In this document: positions 62,531-64,000 of the stretch, piece by piece
How positions within the stretch are numbered: position 1 is the first letter of the stretch
Layout of the letters: each line of letters opens with the position of its first letter
Source of the DNA: Rusavskia elegans
Lineage: Eukaryota; Ascomycota; Lecanoromycetes; Teloschistales; Teloschistaceae
Reading direction: 5' to 3'
DNA length: 64,000 bases
Assembly (NCBI GenBank): GCA_011316305.1
Contig: SAUG01000019.1
Location: 124,001 to 188,000, forward strand
The notes under the pieces: generated by a model
The model's input: only the letters and a program-made list of their open reading frames with translations
What the model was told of the DNA's origin: nothing
Databases searched by the model: none
Position numbers and translations under genes: made by a program

Positions 62531-64000
62531 GGTACTCGAGATATTCTTTCAAGCAGCGTGGCATAAGTGATTTTGCTAGGTGAACTGTAGAGACTGTGAG
62601 TTTCGATCCGAACATATACAAAACCGTTGGCTGAAATCGCTCTCGTATGCTAAATCCTGGGTATAAGCACGGTGGCAATGCATTGGGTCGTGGAAATTGG
62701 CACGAACATCATGGGGCACTGACAGCCTCGCCGCTTCTCCGCAGGGAATGAGGGACAACTGACTCCCATCTTGGTGGCGTTGTCAATAAGGAGATTGCAT
62801 GCATCGTCAACCATTGGTGTATTGGAGACCCTGGTCGGGACAGGGATTCCATAGGATGGAAAAGGAACGTCAGAGACAGTTAGGCGATCCCCAAGGCATC
62901 TACAGCTATTGGAGCATCAACGAAAGTATGTAGTCCTTTCAAACGGGGCTGTGCCTGCGTCGTATGCATGACAAAAGCGTGGGCTGACAGAGGTGGTAGA
63001 AGATCAGGTTGGGCAAGGGTTTCTGTAGTACCCCTTCACAGGCCAATATGCGTGCTCGGCTTTGTAGTCGCAGTAAACTAGGGGCCGATGGAGCTGAACG
63101 AGCTCGCTGGCCTAGAAAGGGATACCCATGTAGCCCATATCGCGTCATGGAAGCCTAGATCGTGGCAGTATGGACTGCGAAGGTCAGGGGGCAGACGCGA
63201 TGCTTCGAAGAGGCGACCAAAGAAGTCGAACATACCCAGATTCACATACTCTATTGTATGTAGCCATTTCGGACGAATGCCTCGAAGCTGAGGCGTGAGT
63301 CTCTCCGGAGAACATATCAGTCGATCCCTCGTCAACATCGGGTCCACAAGAACGCCAGTGCTCTACTGTACAGCAGAAATCAGTAAAGGATCAATGGCAC
63401 AGCTCGGGTCCTCGGCAGAGAAAGGATTGCCGTTGTGAGAGACAGGATCCATATCCGGTCCAATCAAATCGCCAGTTTCGGCCGTAACGGTCGTAAGCCT
63501 TATGGAAGCGCTGATGCGCGCGGTTGCCTGCTTTCATCCTCGCACCTCGTAATCTCTTACCCACCGCACCACCATCACGTAGACTATGCAACCAGCACCC
63601 AAATCCCTGCAGCTCAGAGCAGATCCTCATTATCGCGCTGAGCCTGTCAGGAATGTCGGAGCATTCAAGAAAAAGGAATCACTGGTGGGCTTTCCCATCT
63701 GTCTGCTTCCTGGCCCGAACGATAACCAACAAGCAATGGCCGCTGGTCGAGGGAGTCGCTTCTTGAGGGACAGGCAGACGAGTGTCAGGGTGTATCTGAA
63801 AGGAAGCTGGAAAGGATCCGAGGGAAGCTAACGATGGAGGGAGCGGCGTTAGACTTTTAAGGCTGGGCGTATGCAGTCAGCATGCACGCCATGCTCCCAC
63901 ACCCATGATTTGCTGGAAGCACGGGCTATCGTTTTAGGAGGTGTGGGATGCCTCGCACGTCTACTTTTTCGGTATCTGGCAGGATTCCACTTCATCAACC
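62531..64000. other. PKS upstream region, no confident gene
   Basis: It holds the PKS promoter. Minus-strand frames at 63078-63347 and around 63370-63460 look slightly protein-like (LRGIRPKWLHTIEYVNLGMF; DPVSHNGNPFSAEDPS) and could be exons of a decayed or unrecognised gene, but I cannot join them or name a family. No regulator or releasing enzyme is seen before the window ends. Confidence 0.45.

Overview
The window looks like a chromosome segment of a filamentous ascomycete (Pezizomycotina; a dothideomycete is my guess from gene style, not proven). Genes carry short introns (about 40-140 nt) with GT..AG borders and CTNAY-like branch points. The gene content is fungal (GARP subunit Vps54, APC/C subunit Cdc23, Ste23-type protease, SAT4-type membrane protein, fungal peroxygenase, sesquiterpene cyclase, reducing polyketide synthase). 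One AT-rich block has the signature of repeat-induced point mutation (RIP).

Layout. Positions 1-10,365 are extremely AT-rich, with CpA and TpG almost absent. Inside lies a complete but dead Ty3/gypsy chromovirus (1735-8447) with two 473-bp LTRs and a perfect 5-bp target-site duplication. At about 10,365 the composition switches abruptly to ordinary genic DNA.

Positions 10.4-15.6 kb hold a secreted protein gene, a single-pass membrane protein gene and a SAT4/rhodopsin-like 7-TM gene. Positions 15.6-17.9 kb are largely empty. Positions 17.9-31 kb carry conserved housekeeping genes: VPS54, a glycine-zipper protein, farnesyl diphosphate synthase, CDC23 and a PLP-dependent cysteine-desulfurase-like enzyme. 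Two divergent pairs share promoters. Positions 31-35.8 kb hold a secreted heme-thiolate peroxidase and a CorA-like two-TM protein.

Positions 36.6-44 kb are mixed accessory DNA: a frameshifted alpha/beta hydrolase, a P450 remnant whose N-terminal and heme-binding parts are fused by a large internal deletion, an intact sesquiterpene cyclase, a broken small cysteine-rich secreted protein and another secreted-protein candidate. Positions 44-50.2 kb return to housekeeping genes: CFIm25, dephospho-CoA kinase and a Ste23/insulysin metalloprotease.

The right end (51.7-62.5 kb) holds two minus-strand genes that look like a biosynthetic pair. One is a Baeyer-Villiger-type flavin monooxygenase with an 11-nt microexon. 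The other is a complete highly reducing PKS (KS-AT-DH-MT-ER-KR-ACP, about 2632 aa) without a release domain. The PKS would build a methylated, reduced chain and the monooxygenase could oxidise it. A releasing enzyme and regulator, if present, would lie beyond the right edge. FPP synthase could feed the terpene cyclase, but FPP is also needed for sterols, so proximity alone proves nothing. Exon models were spliced by eye and joined in frame; all coordinates run start codon to stop codon.
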